Part shown: in pieces, positions 54,590-63,542 of the stretch
Layout: the number at the start of each line of letters is the position of its first letter
Position numbering within the stretch: the first letter of the stretch is position 1
Source of the DNA: JAHDHW01 sp965277415
GTDB lineage: Bacteria; Bacteroidota; Bacteroidia; Chitinophagales; Saprospiraceae
Direction: 5' to 3'
Length of the DNA: 64,000 nt
Assembly: GCA_965277415.1 (NCBI GenBank)
Contig: CBDICS010000018.1
Span: 1-64,000 of the forward strand
Position numbers and translations under genes: made by a program
Notes under the pieces: generated by a model
What the model was told of the DNA's origin: nothing
Database searches by the model: none
Seen by the model: only the letters and a program-made list of their open reading frames with translations

Positions 54590-55438
54590 ATGAACAAACA
54601 ATTAAGTATATATAAAATAAAAGATTGGGTAGTATTGGGAAGAACATTTTTTAAACCACCATTTAAAATCTCTGATACCTTAATAAATGAAGCTCGTATA
54701 GTTCATGTCGTTCACGGACACTCGAATTTATATGCCGCAAATCAATATATTGAACTCAAGACAGGTGATACTGCCATCATGAAATCTGACAATTTTATTA
54801 ATAATTGGGTTCCTAATGAAACTGATGATCCCAACGAAGTTATCGTATTTCAGTTAACATCAGATATGCTAAAACAAATCTATCAAAACCATGTGCCTGA
54901 ATGGTTTTCTGGGCAGAACGCTAAACAAATTTTTCCTATCCAAAAGGCAGAAAATAATTCATTATTGAATGACTATTACCAAAATTTGAGGTACTATTTA
55001 GACAACCCTCTCTTAATTTCCGAAGACCTACTTCGTATTAAAACCCAAGAGTTGATACATATTTTAGTGAAAACAGATTCAAGTGGAAATAATCAAAAAA
55101 TATTTGGTGCGCTGTTTAAAGCCAATGAATATGAGTTTCAAGAAGTGATTCAAGCACATCTTTTTGATGACCTCAATTTGGAAGACTTTGCTTTTCTAAC
55201 GAGTTTAAGTCTGTCTTCGTTTAAGCGAAAATTTTCTACGGTTTATGGAACGCCTCCTAATAAATATTTTATTTCTAAACGATTGGAAAAAGCTCAACTT
55301 TTGCTAAGAACAACAGATCTTCGAATATCAGAAGTAGCATATGATTGTGGATACTCGGACGTTGGGTACTTTACAAAAACCTTTCAAAAATACTATAATT
55401 GCTCGCCTACTAATTTCAGAGAAAAGCCTTTGAGCTAA
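54590..55438 (+). CDS. AraC-family transcriptional regulator
   Basis: 282 residues with an N-terminal AraC-type binding domain (KPPFKISDTLINEARIVHVV) and a C-terminal helix-turn-helix pair: FLTSLSLSSFKRKFSTVYGT and EVAYDCGYSDVGYFTKTFQK. Its ATG lies 24 bp after the cassette start GTTCTGCAAC, so its promoter is probably inside the spacer. The genes that follow (outer membrane protein, membrane protein, metallo-hydrolase, SDR) point the same way and may be its targets. The inducer is unknown. Confidence 0.85.
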   Translation: MNKQLSIYKIKDWVVLGRTFFKPPFKISDTLINEARIVHVVHGHSNLYAANQYIELKTGDTAIMKSDNFINNWVPNETDDPNEVIVFQLTSDMLKQIYQNHVPEWFSGQNAKQIFPIQKAENNSLLNDYYQNLRYYLDNPLLISEDLLRIKTQELIHILVKTDSSGNNQKIFGALFKANEYEFQEVIQAHLFDDLNLEDFAFLTSLSLSSFKRKFSTVYGTPPNKYFISKRLEKAQLLLRTTDLRISEVAYDCGYSDVGYFTKTFQKYYNCSPTNFREKPLS

Positions 55439-55535
55439 AATTCCAATTCTTTGAACAGATTCTCCAGACCATAAGAATATATAAGTCTCATCTTTGCATC
55501 GTGCTTGTTTGTTTTTTTAATAAATAACTTAAAAG

Positions 55536-56408
55536 ATGCTTAGTAAAAACTTATATAGTAAAGTATTGATGTGTGCATTAATGTTATGCATTGGTTTTCC
55601 TGCTTTTACTCAAGGTCCCTGGACTCAAAAAAAAGGTAAAGGGTTTATCCAATTCCAATCTATTTTGCCAGCCTATCGTTATGAGTCCTTGCTTAACGGA
55701 AGGTTTATAAATGATAAACAGGGGATCAACAGAAAAACCTTTAACTCCGATTATAGCTTTTACCTTGAATATGGTTTGGGCAACAAATTGGATGTAATTG
55801 CCTCTTTGCCTTTCAAATATATTAGTACGGGAGGTTTAACAGACGAACAACACTTTGACAATTTGTTGGAAGAAGGTGATTTGTTTGGACTTAGTAATCC
55901 CAGACTTGCAATTAGATATGGATTGTTAGAAAAGAAAGTAAAGGTGGCCGTTTCTCTTCAAACTTCTTGGAATACAATAAGCAAAGATTTGGATAAAGGA
56001 TTGGCTACGGGCTTTGATGCTAACTCTTTTGGTGCAATGGTGCATATCGGTAGAAGTAAAGAAAAGCACTATGGATTTCTGGCAATAGCTTATCATAAAT
56101 ATACCAATGACTTTAGTGATGTGCTTGAAATAAATTTAGAACATGGTTGGACGTTAGGACAAAAGTGGAATTTGGCACTCGCTTTAAATGCTCGACATTC
56201 CCTTGATAATGGTACTTACCGTAATGAAAATTTGGAACAAACTGGCTTTTATCCTAATGACCAGGAATGGGCGGCAATCAGCGTAAAAGCAGCTTATGAA
56301 ATGGCAAACGGATTCGGACTGAATTTAGTAATGCCCTTAGTCCCGATAAATTTTAAATATGTAGGCTTCAATGGAACAATAGGATTGGGAATCTACAAGA
56401 AACTTTAA
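55536..56408 (+). CDS. Outer-membrane beta-barrel protein
   Basis: 290 residues with signal peptide (VLMCALMLCIGFPAFTQ). The mature chain has many amphipathic strands, for example SFYLEYGLGNKLDVIASLPF and FGLNLVMPLVPINFKYVGF, like the MetA/phenol-degradation transporter type of small barrel. It probably passes hydrophobic or small molecules through the outer membrane. It lies 97 bp after the AraC gene and 26 bp before a small membrane protein gene. Confidence 0.7.
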   Translation: MLSKNLYSKVLMCALMLCIGFPAFTQGPWTQKKGKGFIQFQSILPAYRYESLLNGRFINDKQGINRKTFNSDYSFYLEYGLGNKLDVIASLPFKYISTGGLTDEQHFDNLLEEGDLFGLSNPRLAIRYGLLEKKVKVAVSLQTSWNTISKDLDKGLATGFDANSFGAMVHIGRSKEKHYGFLAIAYHKYTNDFSDVLEINLEHGWTLGQKWNLALALNARHSLDNGTYRNENLEQTGFYPNDQEWAAISVKAAYEMANGFGLNLVMPLVPINFKYVGFNGTIGLGIYKKL

Positions 56409-56434
56409 TAGTATAAATTTAAAAATCATTCAAA

Positions 56435-56806
56435 ATGACAGAAACTACAGACCTTGTTAAAAAGCCAATTCAGTTAAGAATTATCTTCATCCTTAATGCA
56501 TTGATGATGATTCTTCCCTTTATATTTTATTATGTGTTTACCACACAAGATATTTCTATTGATGGACTAGATCCCATTTATATGATCTATACAGGGGGAG
56601 CTTATATCCTGAGTTTTGCGCTGCTTGTTTTCTTTATCCTTAAAAGAAATATCATTGGAGCAAGAATTACGTTTATCCTCAATATTCTGATTGCCTTACC
56701 AGCAGGTGCATACATAGGCATCTTAGTGGCGATAATATCTATGGCTATTTCTTTTACTCCAAAAGTGAAAGAATATTTTGCGAGTACGGGAAAAATTGGG
56801 TTTTAA
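56435..56806 (+). CDS. Small inner-membrane protein
   Basis: 123 residues with four hydrophobic segments: IIFILNALMMILPFIFYYVF, MIYTGGAYILSFALLVFFIL, ARITFILNILIALPAGA and YIGILVAIISMAISF. No family is recognised. It starts 26 bp after the outer-membrane barrel gene, suggesting joint transcription. Confidence 0.7.
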   Translation: MTETTDLVKKPIQLRIIFILNALMMILPFIFYYVFTTQDISIDGLDPIYMIYTGGAYILSFALLVFFILKRNIIGARITFILNILIALPAGAYIGILVAIISMAISFTPKVKEYFASTGKIGF

Positions 56807-56897
56807 GTTTATGAAACTTTTCAACAATAGCTCACTAAGGGACACGGACTAAATAAAGCCCGTTTATACTTGATCTTTTACATCTACTCTTCCTCAA

Positions 56898-56940
56898 AAA
56901 GCTTTACGTAGCTAGCTATGTGCAGTTTTTTTGAGTCGAT
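56898..56940. terminator. Inverted repeat with T-run
   Basis: CTCAAAAAGC and CAGTTTTTTTGAG form a stem around TTTACGTAGCTAGCTATG. It lies between the membrane protein and the metallo-hydrolase gene; a terminator is possible. Confidence 0.4.
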
Positions 56941-57068
56941 TAGCTGCAAAACCTCTTCGTCTAAATAGGAAACTTATTTATTCCGTCTAACAACTTAATA
57001 ACAGCCATTTTTGAACAACTTCTATAGCAAATTAAAATAAAATTTTCATTGTTAAATAAAATATAAAT

Positions 57069-58670
57069 ATGTTTAGTATCAAATTAAAAAAAGTATTTTT
57101 CCTTGCATTAATAAGTTCCTTTTTTCTTGTCTATGGGTGCAAAGATGATGATGATATGAATACCTCTGATTCAAAGACAGTCCAAGAAGTTTTAGCTTTA
57201 GCAAATGAGGCAATTCATAGTTCTGGTAGTCTTAATGGTTTAGAAACATTTTCGTATGCGAATACAGCTCAAAGGTTTGTAGCGGGCGAAGCCACAACAG
57301 TTGGCGATGTGGCTTTGTCTTCAGATATTACAACAAGTGTCAATATTGATGATTTAAATAACAATTTGATCGCAAATTACCAAAAGTCATTTTACATTCT
57401 TGGAGGCTCGGTTGATTTCACAGAAATTATTCAAAATAATTTAGGTTACATTGATGGAGTAGATGGCATCTTTGATGTTTCTGAACCTGATATGCTATCA
57501 GATAGGGTAGGTTCTGCTAAGCGTTTTTTCCTGTATACTAATCCACAATTTTTGATTAAAAAAGCTAGCACTGATGAGAGCAGTCTAAGCTTAGGGCCAG
57601 ATAGCCAAGTAAATGGAAGGACACATTATACCCTTAACTATGTAGATAATTATGGTACATTTAATATCTTCATTGACCAATCTTCAGGGCAAATCAATAG
57701 GATTCAAACTATTGATTATGATTATCTTTTTGGTGATGTAGTCTTAGAAGTAAATTATAGTAATTATAATACCGTAAGTGATTATAGCCTTGCTGAAAAC
57801 ATTAGTATTGTTTACGATGGTCATACTGTATATGAAGAGACCCGTACCAATATTCAAGCCAACCCGATTTTTGCCACTACCCAGTTTGATTTTCCCGCAG
57901 GTGCAAACCCCGTGTACAACGCGACTGACTTTGAACGCGGTGCCAAAATGTCTAATTTTCACCAAGCATGGTTAGGTATTGGAGCACCCAGGGATGGGAG
58001 AGAAGCCACGATTACAGCTACAGAATTTTCAAGTAATGTATTTTCACTTAGAAATCATAGATACAATTCACTAGTTATTATTCAGGAAAATAGTGTTGCT
58101 GTAGTTGAACCCAATTTATATCCAGAGGTTAGCGAAGGAGTTATGGATTGGATAGCAATGAATTATCCCGATAAGCCTGTTAAACATATTATTTCCATTC
58201 ACCACCACACCGATCATTTTGATGGTATTCGACCTTATGTAGCTCAAGGAGCAGAGGTGGTAACTTCATCCCTTGTTGAAGATTACTTAACGAGGGTCTT
58301 TAATTCAACGCATACTATTTTTGACGATTATCAAATTAATGATTTTGATATTAATTTAGTACCTGAAGGTGATCAGATCACTTTAACTGATGACAATACA
58401 CCTATCGAACTTTATCATGTCGGAGGCTCTCATTCAGAAGACAATCTTTTGTTATACCTTCCGAATGAAAAATTAATATTCGCTACAGATTCATATCCTA
58501 TAGGATTCTTTGATACTTCTATCCCGCTTCCTCCTTTTATTAAGCCAGCAGCAACGGAATTGTATAATAATTTAGTCAATCTTGGTTTTACAAATGGGAA
58601 TAGCTTGGCTTCTGGACACGGTTTTGGTACGATTACTTTTGAAGACTTTGAAGCACATGTCAATTTATAA
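57069..58670 (+). CDS. Metallo-beta-lactamase-fold hydrolase, lipoprotein
   Basis: 533 residues. The signal ends in a lipobox (FFLVYGCKDDDD, Cys near 24). The first 300 residues form an unfamiliar beta-rich region. The C-terminal third is the metallo-hydrolase fold: HIISIHHHTDHFDGIRPYV (HxHxDH), HVGGSHSEDNLLLYLP and IFATDSYP, with a final LASGHGFGTI His. This type is related to alkylsulfatase-like or quorum-quenching enzymes, but the substrate is unknown. It is exported and probably faces the periplasm. Confidence 0.8.
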   Translation: MFSIKLKKVFFLALISSFFLVYGCKDDDDMNTSDSKTVQEVLALANEAIHSSGSLNGLETFSYANTAQRFVAGEATTVGDVALSSDITTSVNIDDLNNNLIANYQKSFYILGGSVDFTEIIQNNLGYIDGVDGIFDVSEPDMLSDRVGSAKRFFLYTNPQFLIKKASTDESSLSLGPDSQVNGRTHYTLNYVDNYGTFNIFIDQSSGQINRIQTIDYDYLFGDVVLEVNYSNYNTVSDYSLAENISIVYDGHTVYEETRTNIQANPIFATTQFDFPAGANPVYNATDFERGAKMSNFHQAWLGIGAPRDGREATITATEFSSNVFSLRNHRYNSLVIIQENSVAVVEPNLYPEVSEGVMDWIAMNYPDKPVKHIISIHHHTDHFDGIRPYVAQGAEVVTSSLVEDYLTRVFNSTHTIFDDYQINDFDINLVPEGDQITLTDDNTPIELYHVGGSHSEDNLLLYLPNEKLIFATDSYPIGFFDTSIPLPPFIKPAATELYNNLVNLGFTNGNSLASGHGFGTITFEDFEAHVNL

Positions 58671-58804
58671 ACAACAAAGTTAAATCATTTTTCTTCATTT
58701 GTTCCCAATGTGGTCTGCCATCCTTACATGGGTATTATGTGTCCCTATGCTACCAATGGCATTGACGGTTCGGTATTTAAGAAAAATCTAAAAACGTTTA
58801 ATTA
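58671..58804 (+). other. Short gap with possible membrane-protein remnant
   Basis: One frame reads MWSAILTWVLCVPMLPMALT and then VRYLRKI before a stop, similar to the end of a small membrane protein. It is too short to assign. Confidence 0.25.
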
Positions 58805-59743
58805 ATGTTAAAAGACGCAAATATTTTTATAACTGGCCCCAATGGAGGAATAGGTTTGGAAACTGTTAAAATCTTAACCCAAAAAAAGGTTAAAAGAATT
58901 GCCTTGGCTTGCCGTACAATTAAAAAAGCAGAATGGACAAAAGAACAATTGCTCCAACAAAATGCCAAAAACATTCAATTAGATCCTTATGGTGGATTTG
59001 ATATGGCGAATGAAAAAGCGATTCAATCAGCCATTTCAAAAATTCCTCAAGAGGAGGTTTTTGACATTGTGTTTTTACAAGCTGGAGGAATGGTAGTAGC
59101 AAATGATTTCCAATTTATTTCTTCCAATGGCTTACAGATTGAAAAAACAATTTATCAAAATGTAATAGGAGCTTATTTAATATTGAAGCATCTTGATCAA
59201 AGGGCTTTGCTTGCTCCGAATGCTCGAATCATTTTCCCCGGGGGTGAAGGTGCAAGAGGTATCAAAGGAATGATGAAGAAGCCTGAATTCCAGTCGGTGG
59301 AAGAACTTAAAACCTACATCTTCCAAGGGCTTGGTAAATACAAAGATTTAGATGCACTTGGCTATGCAAAGTTTATGAGTGGATTATTAGTACAACAATT
59401 GGCGGAACAGGATAAGACTAAAACTTATGTTTGGTTTTCTCCCGGTTTAACTTCTGGAACAAAAGGACTTCGGGATGTCCCCAATCCTAAGCGATTTATG
59501 TTTGAGAAAATTGGTTTTCCTCTGATGAATTTATTTGGAATTGCCCAAAGCCCAAAACAAGCAGCGCAAAAATATGTAAATTGCCTTGATGGAAAATATG
59601 GTGAATCCGGTGACTTATTAGGTGCGCCAGAAGGTAAAACTTTAGGCAAAATAGTTGATCAAAAACCGATGAATGCTGGATTGACAAACTATCAATTCCG
59701 ACAAGCGTTTTGGGAGATTGTTACTGAAGTTTCTGGGAAATGA
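58805..59743 (+). CDS. Short-chain dehydrogenase/reductase family protein
   Basis: 312 residues. The N-terminal cofactor site reads IFITGPNGGIGLETVKILTQ, but the usual NNAG is LQAGG and the active-site YxxxK is seen as YAKFMSG, giving Tyr-x-x-x with no clear Lys at the expected place. A non-standard or weak oxidoreductase activity is possible. The family assignment is secure from the fold pattern. It is the last forward gene of the AraC group and is followed by a strong inverted repeat at 59810. Confidence 0.75.
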   Translation: MLKDANIFITGPNGGIGLETVKILTQKKVKRIALACRTIKKAEWTKEQLLQQNAKNIQLDPYGGFDMANEKAIQSAISKIPQEEVFDIVFLQAGGMVVANDFQFISSNGLQIEKTIYQNVIGAYLILKHLDQRALLAPNARIIFPGGEGARGIKGMMKKPEFQSVEELKTYIFQGLGKYKDLDALGYAKFMSGLLVQQLAEQDKTKTYVWFSPGLTSGTKGLRDVPNPKRFMFEKIGFPLMNLFGIAQSPKQAAQKYVNCLDGKYGESGDLLGAPEGKTLGKIVDQKPMNAGLTNYQFRQAFWEIVTEVSGK

Positions 59744-59809
59744 CTATTGTGAGAATAAGAGCTTACTGAATAGAGACTAAACATGAGTCATTCTTTATTT
59801 TTATTTGAC

Positions 59810-59853
59810 GCTGAAAGACGCTGATTTATTATGATAAAACACTGTCTTTCAGC
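59810..59853. terminator. Inverted repeat after the SDR gene
   Basis: GCTGAAAGAC (59810) and GTCTTTCAGC (59844) are exact 10-bp complements around a 24-base AT-rich loop. The surrounding 59744-60035 contains no gene. Confidence 0.45.
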
Positions 59854-60035
59854 CTCAGAAATCACGTTTTATAGATTTTTAAAAAATTGGGATGATTCAT
59901 GTGAGCTGAATCGCTCTATACAATAAGAATATATTGTAACGTTCAGTCTCATAGTAAAAATCGTACAAACATCACACACCTTATTGTACCCCATACAATC
60001 TTTAGTTAATCTCTAATCTACCGACCTTTGTATAG

Positions 60036-60446
60036 TCATTGGTATACCTCACTAATTTGAACAACTGGTTGAATATTAGTATAATTCGGGATGTCACTAA
60101 TGATTTTTTCCGCATTTGGTCCGAAAGAATTTTGATAGGCTGAAAGCTTATCAAAGTATAAATAGCCAATGGCCAAATATGGAATTGGTTCATCTGCCGT
60201 CCTGCCTGCTATCCCCTTATCAATTGCAAATAGCTTTAATGAGTCGCCTAATAAATTTGCAACCATTGGCATATGCTTATTGGAATAGTAATCCATATCA
60301 AATGTTTTTCCGTCGCTGTTAGGATAAAGTATTGTCACTTTGATTATGCCCTTTTCAACTTTAGAAGAATTTATTGATGAAGTCTGCTGGCAGCTGATAA
60401 GGAATGCGATGATACCAAAGGTTAAGAGGCTTATTTTGATTTTCAT
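60036..60446 (-). CDS. EthD-family lipoprotein
   Basis: 136 residues. Lipoprotein signal SLLTFGIIAFLISCQQ with Cys near 19. The body matches the EthD ferredoxin-like fold: KVTILYPNSDGKTFDMDYYS with NKHMPMVANLLG. EthD proteins are small dimeric alpha-beta barrel proteins accompanying oxidative or degradative enzymes. An exported, lipid-anchored form is unusual. It is on the minus strand, alone. Confidence 0.78.
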   Translation of the reverse strand: MKIKISLLTFGIIAFLISCQQTSSINSSKVEKGIIKVTILYPNSDGKTFDMDYYSNKHMPMVANLLGDSLKLFAIDKGIAGRTADEPIPYLAIGYLYFDKLSAYQNSFGPNAEKIISDIPNYTNIQPVVQISEVYQ

Positions 60447-61027
60447 TTTATTGATTGTTAATGACCTGATAAAAATTAATGGGATTTTTGATTTATTGGC
60501 TTCAACTCAAGTATATGAGCGACTTACTATCAAATATAGAAGTAATATCTTAAATTGTGAAGTGTATAAAAGAGGGAAGTTTCATTTTGAACGAGGATAC
60601 GTCATATACATTCACGTACTCAACAATAAAAAGCAAAAAACTACACTTAAGTAAATGGGATACAAGAAAAACGATTGGATAAACTTGAAAGAGTCAAAGG
60701 CTGGAGTTACCTACCAACCTCTGAATGTTATACCGTCCAAGTAGCATCTTAGATAAAATCGTCTCAAAAAATAAAAACCGAAAAGAGTTAATACTTCATG
60801 AAGAATATCAAATATTACAAAACAAGGTAGAATTAGACTCATTCGATTTGGATGTAGAAATCAGGGGTAAAAGAATAAGACATGCTAGGTTTAACAAAAT
60901 AGATTATCTCGAAACTGTGATAGAATTAGATTCAGAATTAACTATTTATTTAGGAGAAAAGCATTTGAATCTGAATTTTAAAAATGGCAATATAGTGACG
61001 AGTTTCAATCAAGCAATATCAAGATTT
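60447..61027. other. Region with an open frame of doubtful meaning
   Basis: The frame from 60725 (MLYRPSSILDKIVSK) runs in phase into the lipoprotein gene at 61028. Its 101 residues resemble no family and precede a clear signal peptide, so it is probably a decayed gene fragment rather than an N-terminal extension. Confidence 0.3.
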
Positions 61028-61855
61028 ATGAAAAGTAAATACTTAATATTTTTCATTCTTACATTTCTTTTTATTCATTCATCATGCATGAATGACGATG
61101 AAGTTTCAAATGATTCAAAATCTGGATTATTAAAAAAAGTCGAAGAAGTTGTGAATGAAGACTTAATTGACAATACAACTGAAATATTTTATGACAATAG
61201 TCAGAGAATTATCTCTATTGAATTCTCGCAAGGAAATTTTTATTCAGCAATTTATAACATTGATTATAATAATGATGTAATTAGTACTTTAAGGGTAACA
61301 CAAGAATTCCAAAATAGTGGTACAGAATCTGTTGAAACTTACAATATAAATTATATAAATGATCAAATCATTTTAACATCTCTTACACTGGAAGAAAAAT
61401 ATATTCTAGGTGTCAATAATGGCTATGTAAGCACTTTTAAAAATTATTTAGACATTGAAAATGACTACTTTTATGAAGCACTTTTTAAAAGAGATGCTCA
61501 AAATAATATTGATACCATATCATACTTCGCAACAAATGAACTTGATACTAATTTACTTATTTGGCAATATACCTTTTCAGACTTTGAAAGCGAAACAAAT
61601 GTCAATTCTGCATTCAATCCTGTGTTTAATTACTCTTTCAGTTTTTATGATCGATTTATAGGACTTGCACTAGGACTTGAAATATCAAATGATCTGCCTT
61701 TGAAATCTTCTTTTTTAGATGGTGGTGGTAATTATTTGGAAGAAAATATATCAGCCGAAATAACTGAAATAAACAATGATTTACCATTGAAATTTCAGTA
61801 CACAATCCATGACTTACCAGAAAATAATTATCACTTAAACTTTGAATACTATTGA
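61028..61855 (+). CDS. Hypothetical lipoprotein
   Basis: 275 residues from ATG 61028. The signal LIFFILTFLFIHSSCMNDDE has a clear lipobox (HSSC), which is why this start is preferred over the in-frame ATG at 60725. The mature protein is acidic and beta-rich, with YNIDYNNDVISTLRV-type repeats resembling RHS/YD-like or DUF4595-like beta sheets. No catalytic residues are recognised. It probably sits on the outer membrane. Confidence 0.65.
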   Translation: MKSKYLIFFILTFLFIHSSCMNDDEVSNDSKSGLLKKVEEVVNEDLIDNTTEIFYDNSQRIISIEFSQGNFYSAIYNIDYNNDVISTLRVTQEFQNSGTESVETYNINYINDQIILTSLTLEEKYILGVNNGYVSTFKNYLDIENDYFYEALFKRDAQNNIDTISYFATNELDTNLLIWQYTFSDFESETNVNSAFNPVFNYSFSFYDRFIGLALGLEISNDLPLKSSFLDGGGNYLEENISAEITEINNDLPLKFQYTIHDLPENNYHLNFEYY

Positions 61856-61901
61856 TAATAGTTTTTTATAAAACAAAAGGTATGATGCTTTTCAAATAAA
61901 C

Positions 61902-62653
61902 CTAAAAAGTGTAACCAATAGTCAAAAACCTTAAGTTATTAAATCTAGTTGACAAAAAACTTGAAGTATTATTAGCTGACTCATACGTTTCAACCTCTAT
62001 AAATCCATCTGGGTTTTCTACTTGCCTCAGGGCTAAATTCGTAACTTTAGACTGAAGATATGAAATAGTAAAACTAGTTTCTATTCCAAGACTTATCCGT
62101 TCAGTAAAATAATATTTAATCCCTAGAAAAGGGTGATCCCTCCTCCAATATTCCTTATGATTTGGTCTCTATAAGCATTCAAATTTGGTTGAACGAAATT
62201 AAGCAGACCAGAATAGGCAGGCTGATTTTTGAAATATTGTCCTATTAAATCAAAGCCAAAATAGTGTACAAATCCTCTATGCATTATTTGTTTCTCATAG
62301 CCAATACCTATTCCTATATTTAAGAAACTTGTATTATACAAAATAAAATCAGATGAATTTGAATTAACCTGTATTTTTTCATCTGAAACTTTATTTTGAG
62401 TTTGAATACGCCCAATAAATCTAATTAGTTTTATTGCATTTACATCAATTAGTTTTCCGGGAGTAATTTTCCTCTTGAAGATTAAACTTGAAGTATTTAA
62501 TCCACTAAAAATATTTTTAATATCTAAATCAACTTGAAATTTCGACTTCCTTATTTTTGATAATTCAATACTATTTTCATTTTTTTGAGCCTTAAGGGTA
62601 CTTGTCGAAAAAGACATGAAGATGAGCATAAAAGTAAACAATACAGATTTCAT
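61902..62653 (-). pseudogene. Outer-membrane beta-barrel gene with a frameshift
   Basis: The first 176 residues (signal SVLFTFMLIFMSFSTSTLKA, then barrel-like strands) end at 62123 with GGGITLF. In another frame the minus strand continues HPFLGIKYYFTERISLGIET to FLTIGYTF and a stop at 61902, a natural outer-membrane C-terminus. A single-base shift near 62125-62140 in a purine-rich run explains this. It could be a sequencing error or a real mutation. Confidence 0.7.
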
Positions 62654-62769
62654 AAGCTTTATTTTTAATTAATGTAATAGTAATTATTTTTAAAGACTTA
62701 TAGAATTCAAATTTTGGTTGGGAAATAAAATAGCATTTAACACTATGTTAACATTGGGTTCAAAAAAAC

Positions 62770-63035
62770 AGATCGTCGCGGTATCGAATGGAGCGGCTAA
62801 ACTATAGTCTCGTCGGAGCGCGCTCACACTACGAAGTCACCCATTCTGGGATAGGCACAGACCGCCACTTATCCGATGCCCCTTGCAGCTTGCTATACCT
62901 GAGGCGAAGTATATTCCTTTTCCCGAATCAATTAAGATCAGTATAATCGCCCTTACTTAATTGAGCAATAGTAGCACTTTTATCTTCCTAGAGTCTTAGA
63001 ACTTCTCATTCTAAAATAATTCCTTATATTGAAAA
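62770..63035. other. attC-like remnant and shared repeat upstream of the VOC gene
   Basis: CGGCTAAACTATAGTCTCGTCGGAGCG and CACACTACGAAG at about 62793-62836 match the left halves at 9406 and 38917. From about 62945 the CTAGAGTCTTAG...AATTCCTTATATTGAAA repeat follows, as at 39110 and 54330. No MITE or GCGTT end is present. No gene. Confidence 0.45.
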
Positions 63036-63046
63036 AAATTAAGAAA

Positions 63047-63475
63047 ATGCAAACAACAACATTCCTAACATTTGTAGGTGATCAATGCGGAAGAGCGGAA
63101 GAAGCGATAAAATTTTACACTTCTATCTTTCCGAATTCAGAAATCAAAAGCATCACAAAATATTCAGAAGGAGAGGCTGGAGGAACACCAGAGCTTATCA
63201 AATATGGAGTATTTACATTAAATGGTGTAGAGTATAGGGTCTCCGAAAGTAATTTTAATCACGCTTGGTCATTTACACCAGGAGTATCATTGTTCGTTGA
63301 TTGTAAGTCAGAAAATGAGATGAAAATTTTGTTTGAAGCACTTTCTTCAAATGGAGGCCAGATTATGGTTCCTCTTGACAACTACGGTGGTTCAGGGGAT
63401 TATGGCTTTGGTAAAAAATTCGGATGGTGTGAAGACAAATATGGCATTTCATGGCAACTTAACCTTTCAGAATAA
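63047..63475 (+). CDS. VOC-family protein (PhnB / 3-demethylubiquinone methyltransferase-like)
   Basis: 142 residues from ATG 63047 (MQTTTFLTFVGDQ). The vicinal-oxygen-chelate fold of the PhnB-like subgroup is clear: RAEEAIKFYTSIFPNSEIK, EGEAGGTPELIKYGVFTLNG, SLFVDCKSENEMKILFEAL, FGWCEDKYGISWQLN. The function of this subgroup is not settled. The repeat at 62945-63035 ends just before the start codon and so probably provides its leader and promoter. Confidence 0.85.
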   Translation: MQTTTFLTFVGDQCGRAEEAIKFYTSIFPNSEIKSITKYSEGEAGGTPELIKYGVFTLNGVEYRVSESNFNHAWSFTPGVSLFVDCKSENEMKILFEALSSNGGQIMVPLDNYGGSGDYGFGKKFGWCEDKYGISWQLNLSE

Positions 63476-63542
63476 TATGCATGCTACTGAATATTTTGGA
63501 GGAAGATGATTTCTTTGTTCCTTAATTTATTAGAACTATAAT

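Noticed and set aside
60340..60654. 104-residue plus-strand frame opposite the EthD gene
   Set aside because: It overlaps the signal peptide and promoter side of a well-supported minus-strand gene and has no recognisable domain.
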